Origin: an uncultured Ulvibacter sp.
Lineage (GTDB): Bacteria > Bacteroidota > Bacteroidia > Flavobacteriales > Flavobacteriaceae
Direction: 5' to 3'
Length of the DNA stretch: 64,000 bases
NCBI GenBank assembly: GCA_913063405.1
Contig: CAJXZB010000001.1
Location: 62,001-126,000, forward strand
Positions 18,248 through 26,130 of the stretch are shown piece by piece. Under the pieces are notes generated by a model that saw only the letters and a list, made by a program, of their open reading frames with translations, did no database searches and was not told the origin of the DNA. Every line of letters begins with the position of its first letter. The first letter of the stretch is position 1. The translations under genes were made by a program, and so were the position numbers.

Positions 18248-18672
18248 TTTAAATCAATATGTTTAGAATCAATCGGGTCAAATCTAGTCTTGTCCCTATC
18301 ACCAGAATAAGGACCTTGTTTTACCTCGATCATTTCGCTTTCTTCAAGCATGTAAAATCCATGACCTCCAGAAGCGAGCAGAATAACATCACCTTTGGTA
18401 ATTTCTCTACTTTCCAAATAGTTTTTATCATCATCATAAAAATCGACTCTTACTTTTCCAGATTTCATAAACAACACTTCTTGTGTCCATACTACCTCCC
18501 TTTTAACAGGATTGTGAACATGAGGTTCGATTACGTAATCCTTAGGGCGTTTCATATACCCCAATTGCTGAGAAAAATCATTTGGTGTGAAAAAATCTAT
18601 TCCATCTTTTTGATAAGAAACTCTAACAATGATTGCCAACAATTTTTCTTCGAATTTTATTTCTTCTATCAT
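18244..18672 (-). CDS. Small cupin-fold protein
   Basis: A 142-residue protein with cupin features: metal-ligand-like EPHVHN near residue 48, LFMKSGKVRVDFYDD, and GDVILLASGGHGFYML with a further histidine. Cupins in sugar loci include keto-isomerases and epimerases, but the canonical FdtA/WxcM signatures are not obvious. Its start overlaps the sulfotransferase stop and its end overlaps the aminotransferase start, each by 4 bp, so all three are coupled. A role in making the aminated sugar is likely but not shown. Confidence 0.65.
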   Translation of the reverse strand: MIEEIKFEEKLLAIIVRVSYQKDGIDFFTPNDFSQQLGYMKRPKDYVIEPHVHNPVKREVVWTQEVLFMKSGKVRVDFYDDDKNYLESREITKGDVILLASGGHGFYMLEESEMIEVKQGPYSGDRDKTRFDPIDSKHIDLK

Positions 18673-19643
18673 TTTCTCAGTAAAAATTTTAACTTCCTAT
18701 AGAGTCTCTTTTTGTTTAATGCTAAAATACTCAAATTTTCTTCCTTTTGTGCCAGTATATCAAAACTAAGATTAAAATAGGTTCGCTTTTTTGGATGTAT
18801 CTTTTTTACCTCAGCAATAATATTTTCGATCTCAATAGAGGAATAAATTCCATCTCCCCCTATTAGCCTTTTTAAATAGTCCAGCACAAGTTTTTTTTCT
18901 TGAGTGGTTTTCAAAGAGCTTTTCCAAGTGTCGAGATACTTTCTTACCGGCTTGTCATGGTCTTTTAAGCTCTTAGTATCAATGGATCCCGAATTAATAA
19001 ATTCTCCCTTCAACTTATATGGAGCATCAACTGGAATATCAATGTCCAGGTAATTGCTTATTTTTTTTAGTGTTGTCTCCGCAGATTGGACAACATCCTC
19101 ATAACTTACAAGTACATGATTTTTATATTTTTTTGTAGCATTTTTGATTACGGTCGGCGCCAAAAAAAGATCATCCAAGCGATCGTCTTGTTTTAAAAAT
19201 TCAAACGAATCTCCATAGAAATTGTAATTTAAAATTGATGTGTATACTGCTATTGGATGACGCTTCAAAAAGATATACTTCGCATTTGGAAAGAATTCAT
19301 ACAACTCATCAATAATATGATAATACCGAGGGGTTTTATCTAAAAAATAGTCATTCTTTCCTCTTTTATCATCATAGAGTGACAGCGCCAATTTTTTTAT
19401 TTTTTCCTTAAAGTCAGCCAAACCAATTTCCTTTTGATTTAGATAACTCACAAAATTAATAGTAGCAAAGTTTGGGTTATAATTATTAGAGATATTGGTT
19501 TCCTTGTATGTATGAATTAGTGATAACATTTGCCAGGATTCTGGAGAAGACGATATAACCTGTGACGTTAACAGCAGTTGCTGCAACATGGAAGACCCCG
19601 ATCTTGGCTGAGATATTAAAAATATTAGATTTTTTTCATTCAT
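18669..19643 (-). CDS. Sulfotransferase (Sulfotransfer_3-like)
   Basis: A 324-residue PAPS-dependent sulfotransferase candidate. The 5'-phosphosulfate loop is FLISQPRSGSSMLQQLL at about 8-24. The 3'-phosphate region is YIFLKRHPIAVYTSIL near 130, and YEDVV near 180 follows the usual order. It ends in a basic KKRLYRKLKFLLRK tail that might associate with membranes. It begins one base before the next sulfotransferase stop and overlaps the cupin gene by 4 bp. Acceptor unknown; by context it decorates the capsular glycan. Confidence 0.82.
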   Translation of the reverse strand: MNEKNLIFLISQPRSGSSMLQQLLLTSQVISSSPESWQMLSLIHTYKETNISNNYNPNFATINFVSYLNQKEIGLADFKEKIKKLALSLYDDKRGKNDYFLDKTPRYYHIIDELYEFFPNAKYIFLKRHPIAVYTSILNYNFYGDSFEFLKQDDRLDDLFLAPTVIKNATKKYKNHVLVSYEDVVQSAETTLKKISNYLDIDIPVDAPYKLKGEFINSGSIDTKSLKDHDKPVRKYLDTWKSSLKTTQEKKLVLDYLKRLIGGDGIYSSIEIENIIAEVKKIHPKKRTYFNLSFDILAQKEENLSILALNKKRLYRKLKFLLRK

Positions 19644-20489
19644 CTAAGTATTCACTTTATAACCAAACATTTCTAACAAATCCTTGGATTTTTGTATAAA
19701 ATCGGTGTTCATTTCGTCAGTGAAATACTCTTCCCACTGACCGCTCAAGCCTTTACGAAAAAAGTCCACTTCCTTATTTTCAATGCTTACACCGCCTTTT
19801 TTTTGCATGTTCTTTAAGGTTTTAAATGTTGAAATATCAATTGCTAAATTCAAAACATCCAAATCAATACTATGCCCTAAAAACTTAATTACTCTCTTAA
19901 AAATAGCGCTGGTATCATTCTTTAAATCCTCGTATGCTACAATAATTATTTTTTCAGGGTGAGTTTCTTGATAATCAATTGCTGCTCTTACATGCACATC
20001 CCAGTCACCAATATCCCCAAAGGATCTCGAATTATAAAACTCTTCAAAACTTCCTTCAAAATGTTTTAAGTCTCTCAAAAAATAATAATAGGATACGAGC
20101 GCATCTCTACCATCCCGAACTATATAAATAATCTTCGGATATTCATTTTTTACAAAATGTGACTTAATAATTCGAAATCCTTTTAAATTATTTATTTGTT
20201 CTGCCGTTGATTTATGAATAGATGGAATGAAATCTTCCAAATCGGTATAATTAATCTTATTCCTATTTGGGTTCAAAAAATAATTGATCAATAGAAATCG
20301 TATCCAAGTATTTCCCGATTTCGGATAGGAAACCAGATATGTGTCAGATTTTAGCAACTTGATACCATCAATCTCGTTTTGCTTAAAAAACACAGCTCGA
20401 ATTTTTCTATATACACTTGTTAAATTCAAAATGTTGAAGTTTTTACATGAACCATATTTGATCTGTACAGGATCATTAACTTTGATCAA
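19644..20489 (-). CDS. Sulfotransferase (Sulfotransfer_1 family)
   Basis: A 281-residue sulfotransferase with textbook sites: YLVSYPKSGNTWIRFLL near 52-68 as the 5'-phosphosulfate loop and IYIVRDGRDALVSYYYF near 115 for 3'-phosphate binding. Further on are VAYEDLKND and FFRKGLSGQWEEYF, the family's C-terminal KGxxGxW element with all its positions. It overlaps the upstream sulfotransferase by 14 bp. With that gene it forms a tandem pair of related enzymes, likely acting on different positions of the same polymer. Confidence 0.93.
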   Translation of the reverse strand: MIKVNDPVQIKYGSCKNFNILNLTSVYRKIRAVFFKQNEIDGIKLLKSDTYLVSYPKSGNTWIRFLLINYFLNPNRNKINYTDLEDFIPSIHKSTAEQINNLKGFRIIKSHFVKNEYPKIIYIVRDGRDALVSYYYFLRDLKHFEGSFEEFYNSRSFGDIGDWDVHVRAAIDYQETHPEKIIIVAYEDLKNDTSAIFKRVIKFLGHSIDLDVLNLAIDISTFKTLKNMQKKGGVSIENKEVDFFRKGLSGQWEEYFTDEMNTDFIQKSKDLLEMFGYKVNT

Positions 20490-21285
20490 GATATTGGTAC
20501 TTTTCCAGCATTTCCCTGGAAAGATCGATAAACTTTTCTAAGGACTCATTATTTACGGTTGTATCATTTTTATATCCGTCACTTTTCCCTTCCCTAACAA
20601 AATTACCTGTATCATTCCAAGTACGATATGATTTTGCTTTTTGCCAACTATATCCTTGCTCCATTATTTTCATGTTTTCAAAACTCGTTGCTCCAATTAC
20701 TTTTTCTAGCTCTAACTCTGTTCTATTAATGGATAAAAATTCACATATACGTTTCAGCTCCTTTTTTTTATTCGTTAGTAAATCTTCATATTTGATAAAA
20801 AGAATATTTGTTCCATATTTATTTTCTGTCCAACTTTTTAAGTGGTTATTCCATGTCCCAACAAAACATTCTCCTCCATTTTCATATAAAGTATTAAGAG
20901 CAACCTCGTGTTTTAGATTACTCATCATATAGTAATAGGATCGAACGGCTGCCCTACCATCCCGTAAAATATAAATAACATTTTTGAACCTTTCGTTTGG
21001 CAACTCGTGCCCCTTAAAAAAATGACGCGAGTCATATCTAAAAAACATGGGATTATTATAATATTCTGTTACACAGCTATTAACTATGGACTTAGGAATA
21101 TCGGATCGTAATCCGTACATCAAATGCGCTATAATATGTTGCAACAGGGTATTTCCAGATTTAGGATATCCCATTATAAACACGTCCTCTTCATTAAAAT
21201 TACCAAATCTCTCAAACCCAAATTTTTTTAACTTTTCAAGATCAGGGAGCGACGAAGGAATATTTTTTTCTTTTTTCTTAAACAT
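20476..21285 (-). CDS. Sulfotransferase (Sulfotransfer_1 family)
   Basis: A 269-residue enzyme with VFIMGYPKSGNTLLQHII (about 35-52) and VIYILRDGRAAVRSYYYMM near 106. IKYEDLLTN and NFVREGKSDGYKN follow; the last is a degenerate version of the C-terminal KGxxGxW element, lacking the tryptophan. Otherwise the order and spacing follow the neighbouring sulfotransferase at 19644. It is adjacent to wzt (1-bp gap). PAPS-dependent glycan sulfation is the expected role. The weakened C-terminal element may change cofactor handling. Confidence 0.88.
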   Translation of the reverse strand: MFKKKEKNIPSSLPDLEKLKKFGFERFGNFNEEDVFIMGYPKSGNTLLQHIIAHLMYGLRSDIPKSIVNSCVTEYYNNPMFFRYDSRHFFKGHELPNERFKNVIYILRDGRAAVRSYYYMMSNLKHEVALNTLYENGGECFVGTWNNHLKSWTENKYGTNILFIKYEDLLTNKKKELKRICEFLSINRTELELEKVIGATSFENMKIMEQGYSWQKAKSYRTWNDTGNFVREGKSDGYKNDTTVNNESLEKFIDLSREMLEKYQYLDQS

Positions 21286-21286
21286 A

Positions 21287-22564
21287 TCAAAATATTTTCC
21301 AATCTATTTTTGGAGCTACAACCCCTGGTAAAACTGTTGTGTAGGTGGTCCCTGATGCCGATATTTTCTCAATATTGAAACTAAGAACTTTTGTAAGATG
21401 AAATATTTGCCTAACGCCTGGCATACCGGCCTGTAATGCAATTCTGTATGTGCCCTGATTTAGTAAATATTCAGGAATAACAACTTCATAGGAATATATT
21501 CCCGGGGTCTTTTCAGTAGCTTCAAATAAATGAGAACTAGTCGAAAAAACAATTATCTCTTTACTATTATAAAGTTTAAAGTTTAAACGCATATTATACA
21601 CTGTTTGCAGTATCTCAGTCTCAATATGTAGGTGTATTCTCTGGTTGTCAATAAAAGAGCCGAGAATCTCCCCATCAGAATTTTTAGTACAAACGCTTCG
21701 TAATACAAAATCTTCGGTGCCAGGAGCATCTTCTTTTTTCCATACAACTTGTTTTTTCTCTTCGGAAAACTTGTCTTCTTTTTTAAGATAATGTTCTACG
21801 CATGCATCAACATTTCCTCCAAAAACCACGGACCCATTTTCCATGACCATAGCTCTGGTACAAAGCTGCTTTACACTTGCCATATTATGACTCACAAACA
21901 AAACTGTACGCCCTTCACCTTTAGAAATGTCTTGCATCTTCCCAATTGCCTTCTTCTGAAATTCAGCATCACCAACAGCCAACACCTCGTCAATCACTAA
22001 AATATCAGGCTCCAAATGTGCGGCCACAGCAAAAGCTAATCGAACTGTCATACCACTGCTATAGCGCTTAGTGGGCGTATCGATGTACATTTCACAACCA
22101 GAAAATTTTATAATTTCATCAATCTTGGAGGCAATCTCTGCCTTGGTCATTCCCAGAATTGCACCGTTGAGATAAATGTTTTCTCTCCCCGTAAGTTCGG
22201 GATGAAACCCTGTTCCAACTTCAAGTAGTGAGGCAATTCTACCTTTGGATTTAATCATACCCGTAGTTGGACTTGTTACTTGAGATAATAGCTTTAACAA
22301 GGTCGATTTTCCTGCTCCATTTTTTCCAATGATACCAAGTATCTCTCCTTCTTGCACTTCAAAATCAATATCTCTTAAAGCCCATACATATTCTTCACTA
22401 GCCTTAGAGCTTCGATCATTAACGGCACCTATGGTTAAATAGGGATCTTCCTTCCCTCGAATACTATGCCACCATCTATTAATATCATGCTTGAGCGTAC
22501 CTGTTCCAACAAGTCCTAATCTGTACTGTTTGGAAACATTCTCTACTTTTAAAATGACACCCAT
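21287..22564 (-). CDS. wzt: ABC transporter ATPase for polysaccharide export, with C-terminal Wzt domain
   Basis: A 425-residue nucleotide-binding subunit that powers export of a finished lipid-linked glycan through Wzm. Walker A GKNGAGKST is at 80-88, the signature YSSGM at 168-172, Walker B DILVIDE at 187-193, and the switch histidine in FVSHN near 223. Residues from about 270 to 425 form a beta-rich extension like the Wzt-C domain. In O8/O9-type systems that domain binds the chain-terminating modification. It is separated from wzm by two genes, which is unusual. The 71 bp upstream hold no gene. Confidence 0.93.
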   Translation of the reverse strand: MGVILKVENVSKQYRLGLVGTGTLKHDINRWWHSIRGKEDPYLTIGAVNDRSSKASEEYVWALRDIDFEVQEGEILGIIGKNGAGKSTLLKLLSQVTSPTTGMIKSKGRIASLLEVGTGFHPELTGRENIYLNGAILGMTKAEIASKIDEIIKFSGCEMYIDTPTKRYSSGMTVRLAFAVAAHLEPDILVIDEVLAVGDAEFQKKAIGKMQDISKGEGRTVLFVSHNMASVKQLCTRAMVMENGSVVFGGNVDACVEHYLKKEDKFSEEKKQVVWKKEDAPGTEDFVLRSVCTKNSDGEILGSFIDNQRIHLHIETEILQTVYNMRLNFKLYNSKEIIVFSTSSHLFEATEKTPGIYSYEVVIPEYLLNQGTYRIALQAGMPGVRQIFHLTKVLSFNIEKISASGTTYTTVLPGVVAPKIDWKIF

Positions 22565-22635
22565 GTAGGTTCTTTTTGCATTTAGAATTGTTGTCGAAAG
22601 TTAATCATAATCGCTCATTTTAACTAATTCAATTT

Positions 22636-23505
22636 TCAGGAATGGTTCTCTTTCAGTTTTTGTAAAAGCGATTCAGATACGGGTGTGTCAAATTTCCTAG
22701 CAAAGAAGGCATCACTCTCCAAAATAGCGTTAAAATCCATCTCGTCCAAAACCCCAGGATTGCTCCCATGCTTTTCTTCCCAAAGAATGAATCTTAGATT
22801 ATTCGAAATAGCACGATCCTTCAATTCAGAATTCATAACTACGGTTTGCATGTAAATCTCCTCGGCACAAAACGTATGTTTTAAGCGCTTCAACAAAGAA
22901 GGATTCTTTCCATTGTAATCATTAATATAATTAGTAGTTGTCCTACTCAAACTCCAATAAGTAGAACCTCCATATAGTGTCGGAAGCTTTTTAGACAACC
23001 TTCGTTTTAAACCAAATTTCTTCTGAATGTTAAGTACTTTCAGAATGGTGGAAATAGATTTCTTAGCATCTAAGGCATCATATAAATTATAATATTCTAT
23101 ACGATCCATTCCTCCCTGATTCCAACAAGCTGCGGGCATAGTAAAATGCTCAAGAAAATCCTTCTCTTTATTCTTATTAAAAAATTCCTTAAACGCCTCC
23201 TTGCTTTTGATGGGAAAATCTTGCCCAGTGATCAAATGGAAGTATTGTATGTTTTTATCTTTTAAGGCTTCAGAAATCAAAAAAAGTATACAGCGAAGAT
23301 GATTCCGTCCACCCCAATTCACTTTGTATTTTTGACCCACTAGGACTACATTTGACAACCCTTCAAGTTTTGTTAAATCGGAAGCCAATGCGCCACCTTT
23401 CTTGTCGATATGGATATAAACCGAAAAGTCTTCGTCAAAGAACTTTGCAATTTCCGAAAGTTGATCGAAATTTTTAAAAGCAGTTATGAGTATTGCTTGT
23501 TTCAT
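22636..23505 (-). CDS. GT14 (core-2/I-branching beta-1,6-GlcNAc transferase-like) enzyme
   Basis: A 289-residue member of the GT14 family, which includes animal core-2 and I-branching GlcNAc transferases and peptide xylosyltransferases. Signs are the N-terminal ILITAFKNFDQLSEIAKFF, VYIHIDKKGG, YFHLITGQDFPIKS near 95, and GGSTYWSLSR near 180. No membrane anchor, unlike the eukaryotic forms. It overlaps the sulfotransferase gene upstream by 4 bp. In this locus it probably adds a HexNAc or xylose branch; the linkage is inferred from family only. Confidence 0.85.
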   Translation of the reverse strand: MKQAILITAFKNFDQLSEIAKFFDEDFSVYIHIDKKGGALASDLTKLEGLSNVVLVGQKYKVNWGGRNHLRCILFLISEALKDKNIQYFHLITGQDFPIKSKEAFKEFFNKNKEKDFLEHFTMPAACWNQGGMDRIEYYNLYDALDAKKSISTILKVLNIQKKFGLKRRLSKKLPTLYGGSTYWSLSRTTTNYINDYNGKNPSLLKRLKHTFCAEEIYMQTVVMNSELKDRAISNNLRFILWEEKHGSNPGVLDEMDFNAILESDAFFARKFDTPVSESLLQKLKENHS

Positions 23506-24269
23506 TTAAATAGCCTTTTAAATGAAACTAACATACGACCTAGCTTTGGGTATTTCAATAGGAAGTACTTGCCTCCGTTAGGATGAAATAGAAATAAGAA
23601 CCTTGCTTTAATAGCATCTAATATTCCACGTTTGTCTTCGAACGAATAGTTAAGGTATTCAATATCCTTAGCATAGATTTTATTAACTATTCTTTTTCTA
23701 GTAGCTGTAAAGAACAAGGAGTAATGTTGAAATCGCTTCTTATTCACATTCTCTTGCTTTTTAAATGCTTCGGAAGGAATTGATAATTCGTTAGCTAATT
23801 CAGAAAGCCCATCCTTAATGTTCTCAAATCGGATAATTTTATCATAGACAATTTCCAAACCATCCACATTGAAATAATCCCTTTGGGCGTACAAATGATC
23901 TGAAATATTATGGTCTTTTTCTTTCGACAACGACTCTTTGAACTTTCCAACACCCTCCAAGAAGTTAACAAAACTGTCGTATAAACCTTCATTGGCAATC
24001 GACCACAAATAATCTGAATACGCCCGATCCCAAGGATTTCTAATAATTACAAATTTGTAATACGAATCCCAAGTTTCTCTATCAATATAACCGAAATTCA
24101 ATAATTCTTGTGGAGTAGCATGTTGCAAGTACAATCGGTTTTCGGGACACCAACCATAGAGCATTTCATAATTAAGTTCTCTGTTTTTCAATCCTAAACC
24201 TTTTTCAATGGAGGTTCCTGCACATTTCGATATATGAATAAAAATACATTTATGTTCGTGCGAGATCAT
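23502..24269 (-). CDS. Sulfotransferase family protein (Sulfotransfer_2-like)
   Basis: A 255-residue protein with FIHISKCAGTSIEKGLG (about 9-25) as the 5'-phosphosulfate loop and KFVIIRNPWDRAYSDYL near 92 as the 3'-phosphate site. This is the same subfamily as the plus-strand gene at 10183 (FIHNFKTGGTSIEK and FSFVRNTWARMY). It has no transmembrane segment and a basic, hydrophobic C-terminus. It lies between wzm and the GT14 gene, which splits the transporter pair and couples sulfation with export in one operon. Acceptor unknown. Confidence 0.85.
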   Translation of the reverse strand: MISHEHKCIFIHISKCAGTSIEKGLGLKNRELNYEMLYGWCPENRLYLQHATPQELLNFGYIDRETWDSYYKFVIIRNPWDRAYSDYLWSIANEGLYDSFVNFLEGVGKFKESLSKEKDHNISDHLYAQRDYFNVDGLEIVYDKIIRFENIKDGLSELANELSIPSEAFKKQENVNKKRFQHYSLFFTATRKRIVNKIYAKDIEYLNYSFEDKRGILDAIKARFLFLFHPNGGKYFLLKYPKLGRMLVSFKRLFK

Positions 24270-24283
24270 ATTTGAGTAAGGCT

Positions 24284-25144
24284 TTACACTGTATCGATGA
24301 AAGTTTTTTCTGTTCTATTAAAAAGTATAAGACCAATAAAAAAGATTCCAATCCCAATTGCTGCAGTTATCCCAAGTGTCGACCAGTTAAATGGAGTATC
24401 GGAAACACCAAAAAGTATATACCTAAACCCTTCAATAATTTGTGTCAATGGATTGTATTCAACAATCCAAGAATACTCGGGTTGCTTTTCTTTTATGGCG
24501 CTAAGTGGATAGGGCACTGCAGAAAGATACATGAGCAGTTGAGTTGCGAACCCCAATAAAATTGAAAGATCTCGATACTTAGTTGTAAAAGTCGAAATGA
24601 CCATTCCGAAACCCAATCCGTATATAGCTAAAAGGAATATATATACGGGTATTAATAAGATTAAAACAGAAGGTGTTATATCGTGTCCCAAATAGACATA
24701 ATAGCAGTAAAAACCCGTCAATATCAGCAACTGTATTCCGAATTTAAATAAATTGGAAATTACCTTCGACAATGGAACAATAAACCTCGGAAAGTAAACT
24801 TTTCCAAAGATCCCCGCATTGGACCTAAAAGTATTTGAAGTTCCCGTAAGACAAACTTTAAAATAGTTCCAAGCAGTAATTCCAGATAAGTTAAAAAGGA
24901 AGGCAGGTACAAGACCTGTATCAATATTCGCTATATTATTGAAGACGAGCGTGAACACCACCGAAGTAAATAATGGTTGAATAAAAAACCACAATGGCCC
25001 TAGAACCGTTTGCTTATAAACAGTTACGATATCCCGTTTTACAAATAAAAAAAGCAAGTCGCGATAGCGCCAAATCTCCTTAAAATTAAGATCAATTAAC
25101 TTCTTTTTAGAAGATATTTCATATAACCACTTATCTTCTTCCAA
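24284..25144 (-). CDS. wzm: ABC-2 type polysaccharide export permease
   Basis: A 286-residue inner-membrane protein with about six transmembrane helices after a cytoplasmic N-terminus. WRYRDLLFLFVKRDIVTVYKQ is the typical amphipathic entry to ABC-2 permeases. VLGPLWFFIQPL, FKVCLTGTSNTF and YNPLTQIIEGFRYILFG are conserved Wzm segments. It would form the channel for lipid-linked glycan with Wzt. It is 5 bp from the epimerase gene upstream and 14 bp from a sulfotransferase downstream. Confidence 0.93.
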   Translation of the reverse strand: MEEDKWLYEISSKKKLIDLNFKEIWRYRDLLFLFVKRDIVTVYKQTVLGPLWFFIQPLFTSVVFTLVFNNIANIDTGLVPAFLFNLSGITAWNYFKVCLTGTSNTFRSNAGIFGKVYFPRFIVPLSKVISNLFKFGIQLLILTGFYCYYVYLGHDITPSVLILLIPVYIFLLAIYGLGFGMVISTFTTKYRDLSILLGFATQLLMYLSAVPYPLSAIKEKQPEYSWIVEYNPLTQIIEGFRYILFGVSDTPFNWSTLGITAAIGIGIFFIGLILFNRTEKTFIDTV

Positions 25145-25149
25145 ACGCT

Positions 25150-26130
25150 TTACGAATTAAAATTTTCCCAAGTTATCTTCATCCCATCTTCAACAGAGAA
25201 TAAGGGATCGTATCCTATCAATTCTCTGGCTTTATCAATATTTGCCAAAGAATCTCGAACATCACCTCTGCGAGGGGGTCCATAATTAGCTTCAATCTCT
25301 TTTTCCGAAATCTCCTTGAGACTGTTCCACAAGGTGTTTAAACTAATGCGCTTTCCGTAAGCAATGTTAAAAACTTCATTTATTGCAGTTTCTTTCGCAA
25401 AAAATGATCTTACGTTAGCCTGCACTGCATTTTCCACATAAGTAAAATCCCTTGTTTGATCTCCATCCCCGTTCATTGTAGGAGATTCATTATCGAGCAA
25501 TGCTTGCATAAACAGCGGAATCACTGCCGCATAAGCACCGTTTGGGCTTTGCTTGGGTCCAAAAACATTAAAATAGCGCAAACCAATGGTCTCTATGCCA
25601 TAGGTTTTATTAAATACATCTGCGTACAGCTCATTTACCAATTTGGTTACCGCATAAGGGGATAATGGCTTGCCAATTATATCTTCTACCTTTGGCAGTG
25701 ATGCACTATCTCCATAAGTAGAGCTAGATGCGGCATACACCAATCGTTTGACATTCGAAGTCTCTTTTTGAGCAACAAGCATATTCAAAAAACCAGAGAC
25801 ATTTACCTCATTTGAAGTAATAGGGTCGTTAATAGATCTAGGAACAGAACCCAAAGCCGCTTGGTGGGAAACATAGTCTATATCTTTCATCGCATTCTTG
25901 CAAGTTGCAAGATCTCGAATATCTCCTTCCATAAACTCAAATGAAGGGTGATCCCTAAAAGCCGAAAGATTAGCTATAGAGCCAGTAGCGAGGTTATCTA
26001 GCACTCTTACTTTTTTAGCTCCATATTTCAAGAGATAACCAACAAGGTTAGATCCTATAAAACCCGCTCCTCCTGTTACTAGGAAGCCATATTCTGAAAG
26101 GTCTTTGGTATGATAGGGTGTTTTAAACAT
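25150..26130 (-). CDS. NAD-dependent UDP-HexNAc 4-epimerase (WbpP/TviC-like)
   Basis: A 326-residue extended SDR epimerase that interconverts UDP-GlcNAc and UDP-GalNAc (or their uronates). The Rossmann motif is FLVTGGAGFIGSNL at about 16-29, followed by VLDNLATG near 45, AASSSTYGDS near 133, catalytic SPYAVTKLV near 152, and RYFNVFGPKQSPNGAYAAV near 180. The N-terminal extension before the Rossmann strand is as in WbpP/TviC. Adjacency to a TviB/WbpO-type dehydrogenase makes the UDP-GalNAcA pathway the best reading. Confidence 0.9.
   Translation of the reverse strand: MFKTPYHTKDLSEYGFLVTGGAGFIGSNLVGYLLKYGAKKVRVLDNLATGSIANLSAFRDHPSFEFMEGDIRDLATCKNAMKDIDYVSHQAALGSVPRSINDPITSNEVNVSGFLNMLVAQKETSNVKRLVYAASSSTYGDSASLPKVEDIIGKPLSPYAVTKLVNELYADVFNKTYGIETIGLRYFNVFGPKQSPNGAYAAVIPLFMQALLDNESPTMNGDGDQTRDFTYVENAVQANVRSFFAKETAINEVFNIAYGKRISLNTLWNSLKEISEKEIEANYGPPRRGDVRDSLANIDKARELIGYDPLFSVEDGMKITWENFNS

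Noticed and set aside
18259-18702. Plus-strand frame of 147 codons opposite the cupin gene
   Set aside because: Fully antisense to a coupled, coherent gene; composition is low-complexity Phe/Ile.
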